A stretch of DNA of 64,000 nucleotides from Aquisalinus flavus (GTDB lineage Bacteria; Pseudomonadota; Alphaproteobacteria; Caulobacterales; Parvularculaceae): contig NZ_CP042288.1 of NCBI RefSeq assembly GCF_022559625.1, forward strand, positions 396,409 through 460,408, given 5' to 3'. Below are positions 1 to 9,067 of the stretch, piece after piece. The translations under genes and the position numbers were made by a program. The notes beneath the pieces were generated by a model, which was given only the letters and a program-made list of their open reading frames with translations, was not told the origin of the DNA and made no database searches. Each line of letters starts with the position of its first letter. Position 1 is the first letter of the stretch.

Positions 1-1884
1 CTCGGCATGCGCTTCGCGGCGATGAAGGGTTTCGATGAGGGTTTTGCCATCGTCGGTTCCAGCGCCGGCAGCGCGGACGAGACATGGGAACAGCCGTGGG
101 GCGAGCGGCGCTTCGTGCGCGATCATCACAACGAGCTGGTTGTCAACTTCGCCGCCGATGACGGGCGCAGTTTCAATGTCCGCTTCCGCGCCTTCGATGA
201 CGGCATCGGCTTCCGTTACGAAGTGCCGGCGCAACAGGGCTATGACGCTGTCACCATCGTCGATGAGCTGACCGAGTTCCGCGTGGCCGAGGCGAGCACT
301 GCGTGGTGGATCCCCTCGCGCGGCTGGAACCGGTACGAATATCTCTATGAGACGACCGGGCTTGAGGAAATGGACATCGTCCATACGCCGGTAACCTTCC
401 GCATGCCGTCGGGCATTCATCTGTCCGTCCACGAGGCGGCGCTGGTCGATTATGCGGCGATGTCGCTGAAGCAATACCGGCCGGGTATCTTCGCCGCCGA
501 TCTCGCGCCGTCCGCAACGGCCGCTGGCGTGGTGAAGAAGGGACCATTCACGACGCCATGGCGGACCATCCAGGTCGCGCCGGACGCCGCCGGTCTCGTC
601 AATTCCGATCTGATCCTGAATCTCAACGAGCCGAACAGGCTGGGCGACGTCTCCTGGGTCGAGCCCGGAAAATATGTCGGCATCTGGTGGGCGATGCATA
701 TCAATGACCGCTCGTGGGGCACTGACTTCATCCATGGCGCAACGACGGACGAGACCAAACGCTATATCGATTTTGCCGCCGAGAACGGCTTTGACGGCGT
801 GCTGGTCGAGGGCTGGAATACCGGCTGGGATGGTGACTGGTTCAACAATGGCGATGTCTTCAGCTTCACCGAGACCTATCCGGATTTCGACCTCAGGGAA
901 GTGGCCGACTACGCCCTGTCGAAAGGTGTCCGCCTCGTCGGGCACCACGAGACGTCCGGCAATATCACCAATTACGAAAGGCAGATGGCCGACGCCTATG
1001 ATCTGTATGAGGATCATGGCGTGCGTCAGGTCAAGACCGGCTATGTCGCCGATGGCGGCGATGCCAAATGGGTCGACGACACGGGGGTCGCCCATTATGA
1101 ATGGCATGACGGCCAGAAAATGGTGAACCATTACATTCATTCCGTGACCGAAGCGGCCAAGCGCAAGATCTCCATCAATACCCATGAGCCGATCAAGGAT
1201 ACCGGCCTGCGCCGGACATATCCGAACTGGATCACGCGGGAAGGCGCGCGCGGGCAGGAATACAATGCCTGGGGCCAGCCGCCGAACCCGCCGGAGCATA
1301 CGGCGATCCTGCCCTATACGCGCATGCTGTCCGGGCCGATGGACTTCACGCCGGGCATTTTCGACCTGATGCCGAACGAGCGCCCGCAGCTGGAGGGTGC
1401 CGCGCCGAGGCATTCGACCGCCTCGCGGGTCGAAACGACGCTGGCCAAGCAGCTGGCGCTATATGTGACGATCTACAGCCCGATCCAGATGGCCGCCGAC
1501 CTGCCGGAGAATTACGAGGCGCGGCCGGAACCGTTCCAGTTCATCAGGGATGTGCCGGCCGACTGGGAAGAGTCCATCGCGCTGGCTGGCGCGGTCGGCG
1601 ATTACCTCGTCATCGCCCGGCAGGAGCGCGGCAGTGATGACTGGTTCCTCGGCGCCGTTACCGACGAGGAGGCGCGCAATATCAGCCAACCCCTGAGCTT
1701 CCTGACCGACGGGGTGACCTACAGGGCTGAATATTATCTCGATGCGGACGATGCCGACTGGGAAACCAATCCCTATGCCATGGATATCGGTTCGCGCGCG
1801 GTGACATCAGAGACGGTGATGGAGCTGCCGCTCGCTCCGGGTGGCGGTGCGGCGGTGCGTTTTTATCCGATGAACGACGAATAG
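1..1884 (+). CDS. GH97 family alpha-glucosidase (SusB-like), 5' truncated by window edge
   Basis: The frame is open from base 1, and the first in-frame ATG (base 7) lies inside the conserved N-terminal beta-sandwich, so the true start and signal peptide lie outside the window. About 627 residues are visible; GH97 enzymes usually have 650-720. The (beta/alpha)8 part is recognised by VLVEGWNTGWDGDW, VKTGYV, INTHEP and the stretch EGARGQEYNAWG. The Glu residues in the last two motifs sit where SusB-type inverting enzymes carry their catalytic/Ca-binding glutamates. The enzyme should release glucose from alpha-glucans in the periplasm. It is followed by a GH15 gene 70 bp downstream and a TonB receptor, which fits a starch/maltodextrin locus. 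The family call is firm; exact linkage specificity is inferred. Confidence 0.93.
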   Translation, partial: LGMRFAAMKGFDEGFAIVGSSAGSADETWEQPWGERRFVRDHHNELVVNFAADDGRSFNVRFRAFDDGIGFRYEVPAQQGYDAVTIVDELTEFRVAEASTAWWIPSRGWNRYEYLYETTGLEEMDIVHTPVTFRMPSGIHLSVHEAALVDYAAMSLKQYRPGIFAADLAPSATAAGVVKKGPFTTPWRTIQVAPDAAGLVNSDLILNLNEPNRLGDVSWVEPGKYVGIWWAMHINDRSWGTDFIHGATTDETKRYIDFAAENGFDGVLVEGWNTGWDGDWFNNGDVFSFTETYPDFDLREVADYALSKGVRLVGHHETSGNITNYERQMADAYDLYEDHGVRQVKTGYVADGGDAKWVDDTGVAHYEWHDGQKMVNHYIHSVTEAAKRKISINTHEPIKDTGLRRTYPNWITREGARGQEYNAWGQPPNPPEHTAILPYTRMLSGPMDFTPGIFDLMPNERPQLEGAAPRHSTASRVETTLAKQLALYVTIYSPIQMAADLPENYEARPEPFQFIRDVPADWEESIALAGAVGDYLVIARQERGSDDWFLGAVTDEEARNISQPLSFLTDGVTYRAEYYLDADDADWETNPYAMDIGSRAVTSETVMELPLAPGGGAAVRFYPMNDE

Positions 1885-1954
1885 TCCGGTGCAGCCGGTG
1901 CGGGGCGGCTCCCACTCCCGCACCGGCTCAGAAATTTCGAAGGAGAGAGAGACC

Positions 1955-4363
1955 ATGAAAACAACCCTGCTTGCCGTTTCCCTGATTGCCCTTGTCGCTG
2001 CCTGTTCCGCTGAAGAGGGGAGTGACGGCGCTGCCAGTGACGCCGTTGACCGGAATGCGGCGTCGGTCGCGCCTGGCGCGCCGGGAAGAGCGTCGGTCTG
2101 GGCCTATTCCGGCAAGACGGGGATTGGCACCTCCTATGAGGCCTATACCGATGGCGCCTATAGCGATGGCGGCGAAACCGGCGCGATATCGAAAGTCTGG
2201 TTTTCACTGGCCGAAGGCATCATCACCGAGACCATGGCCGGGCTGATCCATGAGGCGCAGCTGAAGGATATGAAATTCGCCATTGCGGGCGAGGGTGCGG
2301 ACGGCGGCTATGTCGACATTGAGGGTGCGGACACGGATTTCGACATTTCCTATCTGCATACGGATGCTGAAGGCCGGCCATTGTCGCTTGCCTATCGTGT
2401 GGTCACCCGAGACCGAGACGGCAAATTTGAAATCGAGAAGCACATCTTCACCGATCCGGGCCGCGACACCCTGTTCGTGCGGGCTGTGGTGCGCGCGCTC
2501 GATGGCGCCGTGACGCCTTACCTGCTGGTCAATCCGCATGTCTCCAACACTGGCGATGATGACATGGCGGCGGTTACGGCCGATGCGCTGCAGGCGTGGG
2601 ACGACAAGGGTGCTGTCAGCGTGCTGACGGGCGGCGCGTTTGCTGCCACCTCCGCAGGGTTTGTCGGCTCGTCAGCCGGCGAAACGCAGCTTGCGGAGAC
2701 GGGCGCCCTCGAACCCTATCAGTCGACCGGCGACACGCCGGGGAATGTCGCTTTGGCGGCAGCGTTCGACCCCGTCTCCGGCGAGGCTGTCTATGACCTT
2801 GCCGTCGGCTTCGGTGCTGACAGGGAAGCGAGCATGGCCGCAGCCGAGGCGACCCTCGCTGATGGCTATGACACGATCCTTGCGCGATACAATGGCGAAG
2901 GCGACGCCGTCGGCTGGGAGGACTATATCGCTTCCCTCGACGCCCTGCCGCGCCTTGCGACCATGGCCCGCGACGGCGGTGATCTTGCCTATGCCAGCGC
3001 GCTCGTCCTCAAGGCACAGGAAGACAAAACCCATGCCGGGGCACTGATCGCGTCCTTGTCCAATCCGTGGGGCGACACGACGCCCGCCGCGACATCGTCG
3101 ACGGGCTACAAGGCCGTGTGGCCGCGCGACTTTTATCAGGTGGCGATGGCGTTTCTTGCCATGGGCGATCCGGAGACGGCCAAGGTCGCATTCGATTATT
3201 TCGACCAGATCCAGGTCGATGACGAGATGGAAGGCAATACCGGCGCAGGCGGATGGTTCCTGCAGAAGACCCATGTCAACGGCACGCGCGAATGGGTGTC
3301 GGTCCAGCTCGACCAGACGGCGATGCCGGTCATGCTCGGCTGGAAGCTGTGGCAGGCAGGCGTGATCGCCGATGACCAGCTTGCCGGCTATTATGACGGC
3401 ATGCTGAAGCCAGCCGCCGATTTCCTTGTCGATGGCGGCACGGTCGGGCTCGACTGGAACAACGAGACGATCACCCCGCCGGCGACCCAGCAGGAGCGCT
3501 GGGAAGAACAGGCTGGCTATTCGCCCTCGACGACCGCAGCCATCATCACCGGGCTCGTCGCCGCCGCCGACATGGCGGAGGCGCTCGAGCGCCCGCAAGA
3601 TGCGCAGAGATATCTCGCCGCCGCCGATGCCTATGAGGCGTCGATCGAGGAGACGATGTTCACCACCAATGGCGCCTGGAACGAGGGCGAGGCTGATGGG
3701 CGTTATTTCATCCGTATCACCCGCAATGACAATCCCAATGACAAGGCCGCAACCGGCGGTGCCAATGGTCAGGAGGGCGTGGCCGAGGACCTGATGGTCG
3801 ATGGCGGCTTCCTGGAGCTGGTGCGTTATGGCGTGCGCAGCGCCGATGCGCCATCCATCGTCGACAGCTTGCCGGAACTGGACGACCAGACCCGCGATGA
3901 CCATTACCGCGTCAGATATGATTTCACCTTCGAGGGCGAGCCCGGCACCTATCCCGGCTGGCGGCGCTATGGCAATGACGGCTATGGCGAGACCGTGACG
4001 GGCATCAACTATGGCGAGGGCGGGCAGATGCGCGCCGGGCAACGCGGACGGGTCTGGCCGTTCTTCACCGGTGAGCGCGGCCATTACGAGCTGGCCGCCG
4101 GGGCGGCGACTGACGAGATTCGCGCGACCTATGTGCGCGGCATGGAGCTGTTCGCCAATGAAGGCCTGATGCTGCCCGAGCAGGTCTGGGACGGTGTCGG
4201 CGACCGCACCCGCCATGATTACGTGATGGGTGAGGGCACCGATTCGGCAACACCGCTGGCCTGGACGCATGCGGAATATATCAAGCTGCTGCGGTCCGCC
4301 GCAGATCAGGCGGTCTGGGACCGCTACGATATCGTAGCGGATCGGTACCGGACGGAAGAGTAG
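1955..4363 (+). CDS. GH15 glucoamylase/glucodextranase-type lipoprotein
   Basis: The ATG at 1955 is chosen because AAGGAGAGAGA precedes it and the protein then starts with a lipoprotein signal ending in LVAAC; the longer upstream frame has no such signal. The protein has about 802 residues. Residues about 45-300 form the glucodextranase-type beta-sandwich N domain (WAYSGKTGIGTSY). The (alpha/alpha)6 barrel follows, with KAVWPRDFYQVAMAF, the probable acid in ERWEEQAGYSPST and the probable base in LPEQVWDG, plus PFFTGERGHYEL. It removes terminal glucose from alpha-glucans, anchored in the envelope. It lies 70 bp after the GH97 gene and ahead of a TonB receptor, so it is probably co-transcribed with GH97. 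The choice between alpha-1,4 and alpha-1,6 preference is not readable. Confidence 0.92.
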   Translation: MKTTLLAVSLIALVAACSAEEGSDGAASDAVDRNAASVAPGAPGRASVWAYSGKTGIGTSYEAYTDGAYSDGGETGAISKVWFSLAEGIITETMAGLIHEAQLKDMKFAIAGEGADGGYVDIEGADTDFDISYLHTDAEGRPLSLAYRVVTRDRDGKFEIEKHIFTDPGRDTLFVRAVVRALDGAVTPYLLVNPHVSNTGDDDMAAVTADALQAWDDKGAVSVLTGGAFAATSAGFVGSSAGETQLAETGALEPYQSTGDTPGNVALAAAFDPVSGEAVYDLAVGFGADREASMAAAEATLADGYDTILARYNGEGDAVGWEDYIASLDALPRLATMARDGGDLAYASALVLKAQEDKTHAGALIASLSNPWGDTTPAATSSTGYKAVWPRDFYQVAMAFLAMGDPETAKVAFDYFDQIQVDDEMEGNTGAGGWFLQKTHVNGTREWVSVQLDQTAMPVMLGWKLWQAGVIADDQLAGYYDGMLKPAADFLVDGGTVGLDWNNETITPPATQQERWEEQAGYSPSTTAAIITGLVAAADMAEALERPQDAQRYLAAADAYEASIEETMFTTNGAWNEGEADGRYFIRITRNDNPNDKAATGGANGQEGVAEDLMVDGGFLELVRYGVRSADAPSIVDSLPELDDQTRDDHYRVRYDFTFEGEPGTYPGWRRYGNDGYGETVTGINYGEGGQMRAGQRGRVWPFFTGERGHYELAAGAATDEIRATYVRGMELFANEGLMLPEQVWDGVGDRTRHDYVMGEGTDSATPLAWTHAEYIKLLRSAADQAVWDRYDIVADRYRTEE

Positions 4364-4664
4364 CGGCGATAGCGCTATCAGGGGCGGGCCCCGCGCCCCG
4401 TTTGCGCAACCGCGCCTGTCTTGTAACAACTTTTGCAAAAAATTACATAAACACAAAACTCCAATAAAGCGCGGCAATTTGGAGCAAGAGACTTTGGTAG
4501 CGCTAAAACTGATGCGCTGTTGTAGCATTTATGTAACGTACAACGCTCGTCCAGAGCTTTATGCAGTTCCTATACTGTCGCCTTTATTGACAAAATTACA
4601 TAAATTTGCAAAAACATCCTTACCCGCTCTGTCAGAAATGCGGTGATCCATACGGGAGGACATT
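4364..4664 (+). promoter_or_regulatory. Regulatory region of TonB receptor 1
   Basis: This AT-rich 301-bp gap holds no gene. It contains TTACATAAA at 4443-4451 and 4596-4604 and its reverse complement at 4528-4536. It also has the palindrome TTTTGCAAAA at 4431-4440, within AACAACTTTTGCA (4425-4437), which recurs inverted ahead of TonB receptor 2. Further sites are TAGCGCTA at 4498-4505, a LacI-family operator core, and TGTA-ACG-TACA at 4532-4542. TATACT at 4571-4576 is a possible -10 box. A purine-rich GGGAGGA just before the ATG at 4665 serves as ribosome binding site. Regulation by a sugar-responsive repressor is inferred; no such repressor gene is in the window. Confidence 0.6.
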
Positions 4665-7421
4665 ATGGAAACGAAATTCAAATTTGGCCGGGCAGGCCTG
4701 ATGACCGGGACCGGTCTGGCGCTGATGCTCATGGCTGCACCGGGCGCCTATGCGCAGGATGATGACAACACCGCCGAAGCTCAGGAAGAGCAGGCTTCCG
4801 AAGATACCATCATCGTCACCGGTATCCGCCGGTCACTCACCGATTCCATCGCTGCCAAGAAAAACAGCTCGTCGATCGTCGAGGCGGTCTCCGCCGAGGA
4901 TATCGGCAAGCTGCCGGACGTCTCCATTGCCGAATCGCTTGCCCGCCTGCCGGGTCTGACTGCCCAGCGCCTCAATGGCCGCGGGCAGGTCATTTCAGTT
5001 CGCGGTCTCGCACCCGACTTCACAACGGCCCTCCTAAACGGCCGCGAACAGCTGTCGACATCCGACAACCGCTCTGTCGAGTTCGATCAGTATCCGTCGG
5101 AACTGATTCAGCAGGTCGTCATCTACAAGACGCCCGACGCCGCCCTGATCGGTCAGGGCCTGGCCGGCACCGCCGACCTGCGCACGGTCCGGCCGCTGGA
5201 ACAAAATGGCCGTACCATTGCCTTCAACCTGCGCGGCGAGACCAACGAGTACGGCGCCCTGAATTCCGGCACGGAAGATACCGGCTATCGCTTCAGTGCG
5301 GCCTATTTCGATCAGTCGGCCAATGGTGAATGGGGCTGGGCGCTTGGCTATGCCTCGACGAAGTCCCCGTCCCAGGGCGAGCGCTACAATGCCTGGGGCT
5401 ATCCAAACCTGCCGGCTGATTTCGATGCGAGCACGCCGCTGATCCTTGGTGGTGCCAAGCCTTACGTGCAGTCGAACGAGCTCAAGCGCGACGGCCTGAT
5501 CGGCGTTCTGCAATACGAGCCGAGCGAGACCTTCTCCTCGACCCTCGACGCCTATTATTCCGAGTTCGAGGAAACCCAGACCCTGCGCGGCATCGAGCTG
5601 CCGCTGTTCTGGGGCGGGATTAATCCGGACCCGGGCTATACGGTCGAGGATGGCCTCGTCACCTCCGGCACGTTCGATGGCGTTGTCGGCGTCGTCCGCA
5701 ACGACCTGAACCAGCGCGATGCCGAGCTGTTCTCCATCGGCTGGAACACGCAGACCCAGCTGTCTGATAACTGGGCGCTGGAAACGGACATCGCCCGGTC
5801 CACCGTCGACCGCACCGACATGATCCTCGAGACCTATGCCGGTACCGGCTACAACCTGTCCGGTCCGCGCGACACGCTGGGCTTCGTCACCAGCTCCAGC
5901 GGTACGGTCTTCGACAGCATTCTCGACTATTCCGATCCGAACCTGATCGTGCTGACCAGCCCGCAAGGCTGGGGCACAGACGCGGCGGCCGGCCGTCCAA
6001 ACGGGCAGGCGGGCTTCCTCAACATGCCGTCGATCGAGGACGAGCTGACGTCGCTGCGCGCCAGTATGACCCGCGAGATGACCGGGCCGATTTCATCGGT
6101 CGAATTCGGCGTGAACTATTCCGACCGGTCGAAGGAAAAGGTCGCGGACGAATTGTTCATCCTGCTCGCCAATGGCGCGGCGGAACTGACGATCCCGTCC
6201 AACCTGCTGCTCGAGCCGACGGATCTCGACTATCTCGGCCTCGGCCCGATGGTCAGCTTCGATCCGCTGGCGGCGCTCAACAGCGGCATCTATGACCTCG
6301 ACCCCAACACCAATGCCGATGTCGTGACCAAGAGCTGGACGGTCGAGGAGCAATTGCTGACCGTCTATGCCATGGCCAATGTCGACACGATGGCCGGCCC
6401 GTTCCCGCTCAGCGGCAATTTCGGCGTCCAGGTCATCCAGGCGGAGCAAAGCTCCACCGGGGCACAGGCGGCGGGGTTCGAGCCGAACGTCTTTATCGAG
6501 ACGGTCGAGGATGGCACTGAGTACACGGAATTCTATCCAAGTGCGAACTTCCAGTTCGAACTGACCGACAACACCTTCCTGCGCACGGCTGTCGCCCGCA
6601 CCGTCGCCCGTCCACGGATGGACCAGATGCGTGCCTCGGTCGAGGTCAGCCGCAACGAAGGCAATATCGACAGCACCGACCCGAATAACGCGTTCTGGAG
6701 CGCCTTTGGCGGCAACCCGCAGCTGGAGCCGTGGACCGCATGGGCATACGACCTGTCTCTGGAGCGCTATTTCGGCACCAGCGGCTATGTCTCGGCTGCC
6801 CTGTTTTACAAGGACCTGGAGAACTACATCTATGACCAGGGCGAGGTATTCGACTTCGGTGGGTTGCCGCCGGGTACGGATGAAGAGCCCGCGACCACAC
6901 TCGGTCTGATCACGCGTCCGGCCAATGGCGAGGGCGGCTCGATCTACGGTTTGGAAATTGCCGGCTCGATCACCGGTGAAATGATCCATCCGGTCCTTGA
7001 CGGCTTCGGTGTCATTGCATCCGCTTCTTTCACGGAAAGCGAGATCGAGCCGAACGGTCCGGGCACGGATTCCTCCCTGCCGGGTCTGTCCGAAACGGTC
7101 GCCAACCTGACGCTCTACTATGAGAAGAACGGCTTCCAGGCCCGGATCTCGGATCGTTACCGGTCTGACTTCCTCGGCGAGGTTTCCGGCTTCGGCAATG
7201 GCCGCGACTATACGACGGTCGAAGCTGAATCGGTCATCGATGCCCAGCTTGGCTATGACTTCCAGGATGGTCCGCTTGCTGGACTGGGCCTCCTGTTCCA
7301 GGTGCAGAACCTGACCGACCAGGAGTTCGTCACATTCTACAATGAGGACGAGCGCCAGGTCCGCGACTTCCAGCAATACGGTCGGACTTATCTGTTCGGT
7401 ATCGACTATAAGTTCAACTAA
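4665..7421 (+). CDS. TonB-dependent outer-membrane receptor 1 (Caulobacter/Xanthomonas type, probable maltodextrin uptake)
   Basis: The protein has 918 residues. A signal peptide ends at about residue 31 (GAYAQ), followed by an acidic stretch and a TonB-box-like EDTIIVTG at about 46-53. The plug domain covers about 60-180 (IRRSLTDSIAAKK, VSAEDIGKLPDVSIAESLARLPG). A 22-strand barrel with the C-terminal strand LFGIDYKFN follows. It matches the large subfamily that imports oligosaccharides across the outer membrane using ExbBD-TonB energy. The substrate is inferred from the GH97 and GH15 genes upstream. It is preceded by an operator-rich 301-bp leader and ends in a strong terminator, so it can be transcribed alone and strongly. 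Confidence 0.93.
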   Translation: METKFKFGRAGLMTGTGLALMLMAAPGAYAQDDDNTAEAQEEQASEDTIIVTGIRRSLTDSIAAKKNSSSIVEAVSAEDIGKLPDVSIAESLARLPGLTAQRLNGRGQVISVRGLAPDFTTALLNGREQLSTSDNRSVEFDQYPSELIQQVVIYKTPDAALIGQGLAGTADLRTVRPLEQNGRTIAFNLRGETNEYGALNSGTEDTGYRFSAAYFDQSANGEWGWALGYASTKSPSQGERYNAWGYPNLPADFDASTPLILGGAKPYVQSNELKRDGLIGVLQYEPSETFSSTLDAYYSEFEETQTLRGIELPLFWGGINPDPGYTVEDGLVTSGTFDGVVGVVRNDLNQRDAELFSIGWNTQTQLSDNWALETDIARSTVDRTDMILETYAGTGYNLSGPRDTLGFVTSSSGTVFDSILDYSDPNLIVLTSPQGWGTDAAAGRPNGQAGFLNMPSIEDELTSLRASMTREMTGPISSVEFGVNYSDRSKEKVADELFILLANGAAELTIPSNLLLEPTDLDYLGLGPMVSFDPLAALNSGIYDLDPNTNADVVTKSWTVEEQLLTVYAMANVDTMAGPFPLSGNFGVQVIQAEQSSTGAQAAGFEPNVFIETVEDGTEYTEFYPSANFQFELTDNTFLRTAVARTVARPRMDQMRASVEVSRNEGNIDSTDPNNAFWSAFGGNPQLEPWTAWAYDLSLERYFGTSGYVSAALFYKDLENYIYDQGEVFDFGGLPPGTDEEPATTLGLITRPANGEGGSIYGLEIAGSITGEMIHPVLDGFGVIASASFTESEIEPNGPGTDSSLPGLSETVANLTLYYEKNGFQARISDRYRSDFLGEVSGFGNGRDYTTVEAESVIDAQLGYDFQDGPLAGLGLLFQVQNLTDQEFVTFYNEDERQVRDFQQYGRTYLFGIDYKFN

Positions 7422-7444
7422 ATCCCTTACCTCTCTGACCTATG

Positions 7445-7473
7445 CCCCGCCGGTTCGTCCGGCGGGGTTTTTT
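7445..7473 (+). terminator. Rho-independent terminator after TonB receptor 1
   Basis: The stem CCCCGCCGG (7445-7453) pairs with CCGGCGGGG (7459-7467) around a 5-nt loop and is followed by six Ts. It separates the receptor from the halogenase homologue downstream, which therefore needs its own promoter or relies on read-through. Confidence 0.9.
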
Positions 7474-7552
7474 CATATGTGGAGGACGCGTCTGCCTTGC
7501 GCATTGGCCGGGAGCGGAAAGTTGGCATAGGCTGGGGCCGGAAAGGGCGAGC

Positions 7553-9067
7553 ATGATCGACAAGCCGAAGAGGAAAATCGTCATTGCCGGTGGCGGCACC
7601 GCCGGCTGGATGGCCGCGGCTGCGCTCGCCCGGGCGCTCGGCGGCATCGCCGAAATCACGCTGGTCGAATCCGAAGATATCGGTACGGTCGGCGTCGGCG
7701 AGGCGACGATCCCGCAGATCAAGCTGTTCAACGCTGTCCTTGGTCTCGACGAAAACGAGTTCCTGAGAGCGACGCATGGCACGATGAAGCTCGGCATCGA
7801 GTTCGATGGCTGGGGCGCGCCGGGCGCCCGTTACATGCATGCCTTTGGCGGTATCGGCATGAGCCTCGGCATGACCACCTTTCATCAGTACTGGCTGCGG
7901 GCGCACAGAGAGGGGCGCGACGATGATCTCTGGCGCTATTCGCTCAACGCCCGCGCCGCGTATCGGAACAGCTTTTCCAGGCTGGATCGGGTCGGCACGA
8001 CGCCTCTGCAGGGCCTGGCCTACGCTTTCCATTTCGATGCCGCTCGCTATGCCTGCACGCTGCGCCAGTATGCGGAGGATCGGGGGGTCAGCCGCAAGGA
8101 AGGCAGGATCATTGATGTGCCATTGGGCGAGGGCGGACATATCGCGGCACTCAGGCTCGATAGCGGCGAGGAGATTGGCGGCGATCTGTTCATCGACTGC
8201 ACCGGCTTTCGTGCGGTGCTGATCGGGCAGGCGCTTGGCGCAGATTATGTCGACTGGACGCACTGGCTGCCGTGCGACCGCGCCGTCGCCGTGCCATCAG
8301 CGCCGCTGCCGGACCTGCCGCCCTATACCCGGGCACAGGCGCAAAGGGCCGGCTGGCAATGGCGTATCCCGCTGCAGCACCGTACCGGCAACGGCCATGT
8401 CTATTGCTCGGATTTTCTCAGCGATGACGAGGCTGCGGCGACACTGATCGCCAATCTGGAAACCGAAGCGCTGGGCGATCCGCGCCAGCTTGCCTTCACC
8501 ACGGGACACCGGGAGACCTTCTGGAAAGGGAATTGCATCGCGCTGGGGCTCGCCGCAGGGTTCATGGAGCCGCTGGAATCGACCTCCATCCATCTTGTCC
8601 AGTCAGGCATCAGCAGGCTGATCAACATATTCCCGACAGAGACGATCGAGGCGGCCGACGTCGCGGAGTATAACCGGCAGACGGTCGAGGAATATCGGCA
8701 TATCCGCGACTTCCTGATCCTGCATTATCATGCCAATGGGCGTTGCGGGGAAGCGTTCTGGGATCGCTGCCGCGCGATGCAGATACCGGAAAGCCTGCAG
8801 CGCAAATATGACCTCTTTCGCCACGCCGGCAGGTTCTTCCGCGAGGATGAGGAGCTGTTCACGCTGGATGGCTGGGTGCAGGTGATGATCGGGCAGGGGG
8901 TGATGCCCGACACCTATCATCCTTTGGCGGGCAGTCTTTCGTCGGCGCAGCTCGACGAGTTCAGGAACAATCTCGACAGCATCATCGCGCAGGCGGTCGC
9001 CGGCTTGCCACCGCACAGGGAATATATCGCGCAGCATTGTGCTGCACCCGGCATGGCGGCGCTTTAG
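7553..9067 (+). CDS. Flavin-dependent tryptophan-halogenase family protein, paralogue 1
   Basis: Start at ATG 7553 (weak GAAAGGG upstream); the longer frame would begin inside the terminator hairpin. The 504 residues begin with the FAD-binding GGGTAGW at about 13-19. The halogenase signature is intact: W268-x-W270-x-I272-P273 (WQWRIP), Lys79 in GTMKLGIEF at the position of the catalytic lysine of PrnA, and Glu342 in EPLESTSIH. Characterised relatives (PrnA, RebH; BrvH and Xanthomonas enzymes) use FADH2, O2 and halide to halogenate tryptophan or free indoles. Genes of this subfamily commonly sit beside TonB receptors in polysaccharide loci, where their real substrate is unknown. No flavin reductase is encoded nearby. 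Its stop overlaps the stop of the convergent paralogue 2. Confidence 0.9.
   Translation: MIDKPKRKIVIAGGGTAGWMAAAALARALGGIAEITLVESEDIGTVGVGEATIPQIKLFNAVLGLDENEFLRATHGTMKLGIEFDGWGAPGARYMHAFGGIGMSLGMTTFHQYWLRAHREGRDDDLWRYSLNARAAYRNSFSRLDRVGTTPLQGLAYAFHFDAARYACTLRQYAEDRGVSRKEGRIIDVPLGEGGHIAALRLDSGEEIGGDLFIDCTGFRAVLIGQALGADYVDWTHWLPCDRAVAVPSAPLPDLPPYTRAQAQRAGWQWRIPLQHRTGNGHVYCSDFLSDDEAAATLIANLETEALGDPRQLAFTTGHRETFWKGNCIALGLAAGFMEPLESTSIHLVQSGISRLINIFPTETIEAADVAEYNRQTVEEYRHIRDFLILHYHANGRCGEAFWDRCRAMQIPESLQRKYDLFRHAGRFFREDEELFTLDGWVQVMIGQGVMPDTYHPLAGSLSSAQLDEFRNNLDSIIAQAVAGLPPHREYIAQHCAAPGMAAL

Noticed and set aside
2672..4528. 618-residue open frame on the minus strand opposite the GH15 gene
   Set aside because: It mirrors a well-supported enzyme gene. 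Long antisense frames arise in GC-rich DNA because G/C-ending codons leave few stops on the other strand. No ribosome site or recognisable domain.
6093..7376. 427-residue minus-strand frame opposite TonB receptor 1
   Set aside because: Overlaps conserved barrel sequence; low-complexity Arg/Asp/Glu composition typical of shadow frames.
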